13,423 bases of DNA, from positions 1 to 13,423 of the forward strand of contig JANYFQ010000651.1 of assembly GCA_025362615.1 (NCBI GenBank), given 5' to 3'. The DNA comes from Hymenobacter sp. (GTDB lineage: Bacteria > Bacteroidota > Bacteroidia > Cytophagales > Hymenobacteraceae). The notes beneath the pieces are model-generated. The model made no database searches, was not told where the DNA came from, and was given only the letters and a program-made list of their open reading frames with translations. This document shows, in pieces, positions 13,245 to 13,423 of the stretch; positions within the stretch are counted from its first letter, which is position 1, and every line of letters begins with the position of its first letter. A program made the translations under genes and the position numbers.

Positions 13245-13260
13245 GGCGTGAGGACAATTA
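13241..13260 (+). repeat. IS terminal inverted repeat with CTAG flank (right copy)
   Basis: The sequence is CTAGGGCGTGAGGACAATTA, 18 of 20 identical to the minus-strand reading of 141-122. It marks the inner border of the right-hand IS, with CTAG at 13241-13244 at the junction with the NHL gene. Confidence 0.8.
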
Positions 13261-13423
13261 AAAATAAATTATTTATCTAAGTCAGTCAAGAGCCGCTCCA
13301 ATATGCCAGAATGCCAGGAAGGACATCACGGTTTTATCGTAGCGCGTGGCCAGGCGGCGGTAGCGCTTCAGGCGCCCAAAAAAACGCTCGACCTTGTTGC
13401 GGTCGCGGTAGGCGTTTTCGTCC
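13245..13423 (-). mobile_element. IS5-family insertion sequence, 3' end only (right copy)
   Basis: This element continues beyond the right edge. It consists of the terminal repeat, an AT-rich 20-bp stretch and the 3' end of a minus-strand transposase. Its orientation equals that of the left copy, so the two ISs are directly oriented and bracket the window. Transcription of its transposase runs towards the truncated NHL gene, so read-through could drive the downstream minus-strand genes. Confidence 0.82.
13282..13423 (-). CDS. IS5-family transposase, C-terminal fragment
   Basis: The 46 visible codons end in TGA at 13284-13282. They contain YRDRNKVERFFGRLK, which fits the YREK signature Y-(2)-R-(3)-E-(6)-K around the third catalytic acid of IS4/IS5-type DDE transposases. 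ATRYDKTVMSFLAFWHIGAAL follows, the usual C-terminus of IS427/IS1031-like enzymes. The catalytic Glu is the E of VERFF. The rest of the gene lies outside the window. Confidence 0.88.
   Translation of the reverse strand, partial: DENAYRDRNKVERFFGRLKRYRRLATRYDKTVMSFLAFWHIGAALD

Overview
The window looks like chromosomal DNA of a GC-rich Bacteroidota, most probably a Hymenobacter-like member of the Cytophagales. Three predicted secreted proteins end in a type IX secretion (T9SS) type A sorting domain (PNP...L-P-x-G-x-Y...). The best promoter is a Bacteroidota-type TTG / TAnnTTTG pair. Most starts have no clear Shine-Dalgarno sequence, and codons favour G or C at position 3. The genus is inference.

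Layout, left to right. Bases 1-138 are the 5' end of an IS5-family element, with the transposase start codon on the minus strand. A small exported lysine-rich protein (224-502, plus) follows and ends at a strong intrinsic terminator. A minus-strand matrixin-like metalloprotease with a TIG-like domain and a T9SS tail fills 606-2936. A 383-bp structured intergenic region carries the likely dnaE promoter. dnaE (3320-8257, plus) encodes the DNA polymerase III alpha subunit and is interrupted in frame by a 418-residue intein with a LAGLIDADG homing endonuclease (5537-6790). A hairpin separates dnaE from a minus-strand cluster that is transcribed right to left. This cluster holds a 5'-truncated NHL-repeat T9SS protein (11952-13244), a subtilisin-like S8 T9SS protease whose single reading frame contains two in-frame TGA codons (9417-11909), and a beta-propeller lipoprotein (8307-9410). 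Bases 13245-13423 are the 3' end of a second IS5-family element in the same orientation as the first.

How the parts relate. dnaE is the only housekeeping gene, and it sits between blocks of surface or secreted proteins. The two partial IS copies share a near-identical terminal repeat and both abut CTAG, so the whole interval is bracketed by directly oriented IS copies. The right copy lies in what was probably the signal-peptide region of the NHL gene, and the S8 gene behind it carries two nonsense codons, so the minus-strand cluster looks partly decayed.

The most interesting signals are these: (1) the apparently complete DnaE intein, with unusual codons in the extein just after it; (2) a second short patch of foreign-looking codons starting nine bases after the place where cyanobacterial DnaE is interrupted by its split intein; (3) two TGA codons in an otherwise open S8 frame, one at a position where Trp is usual.
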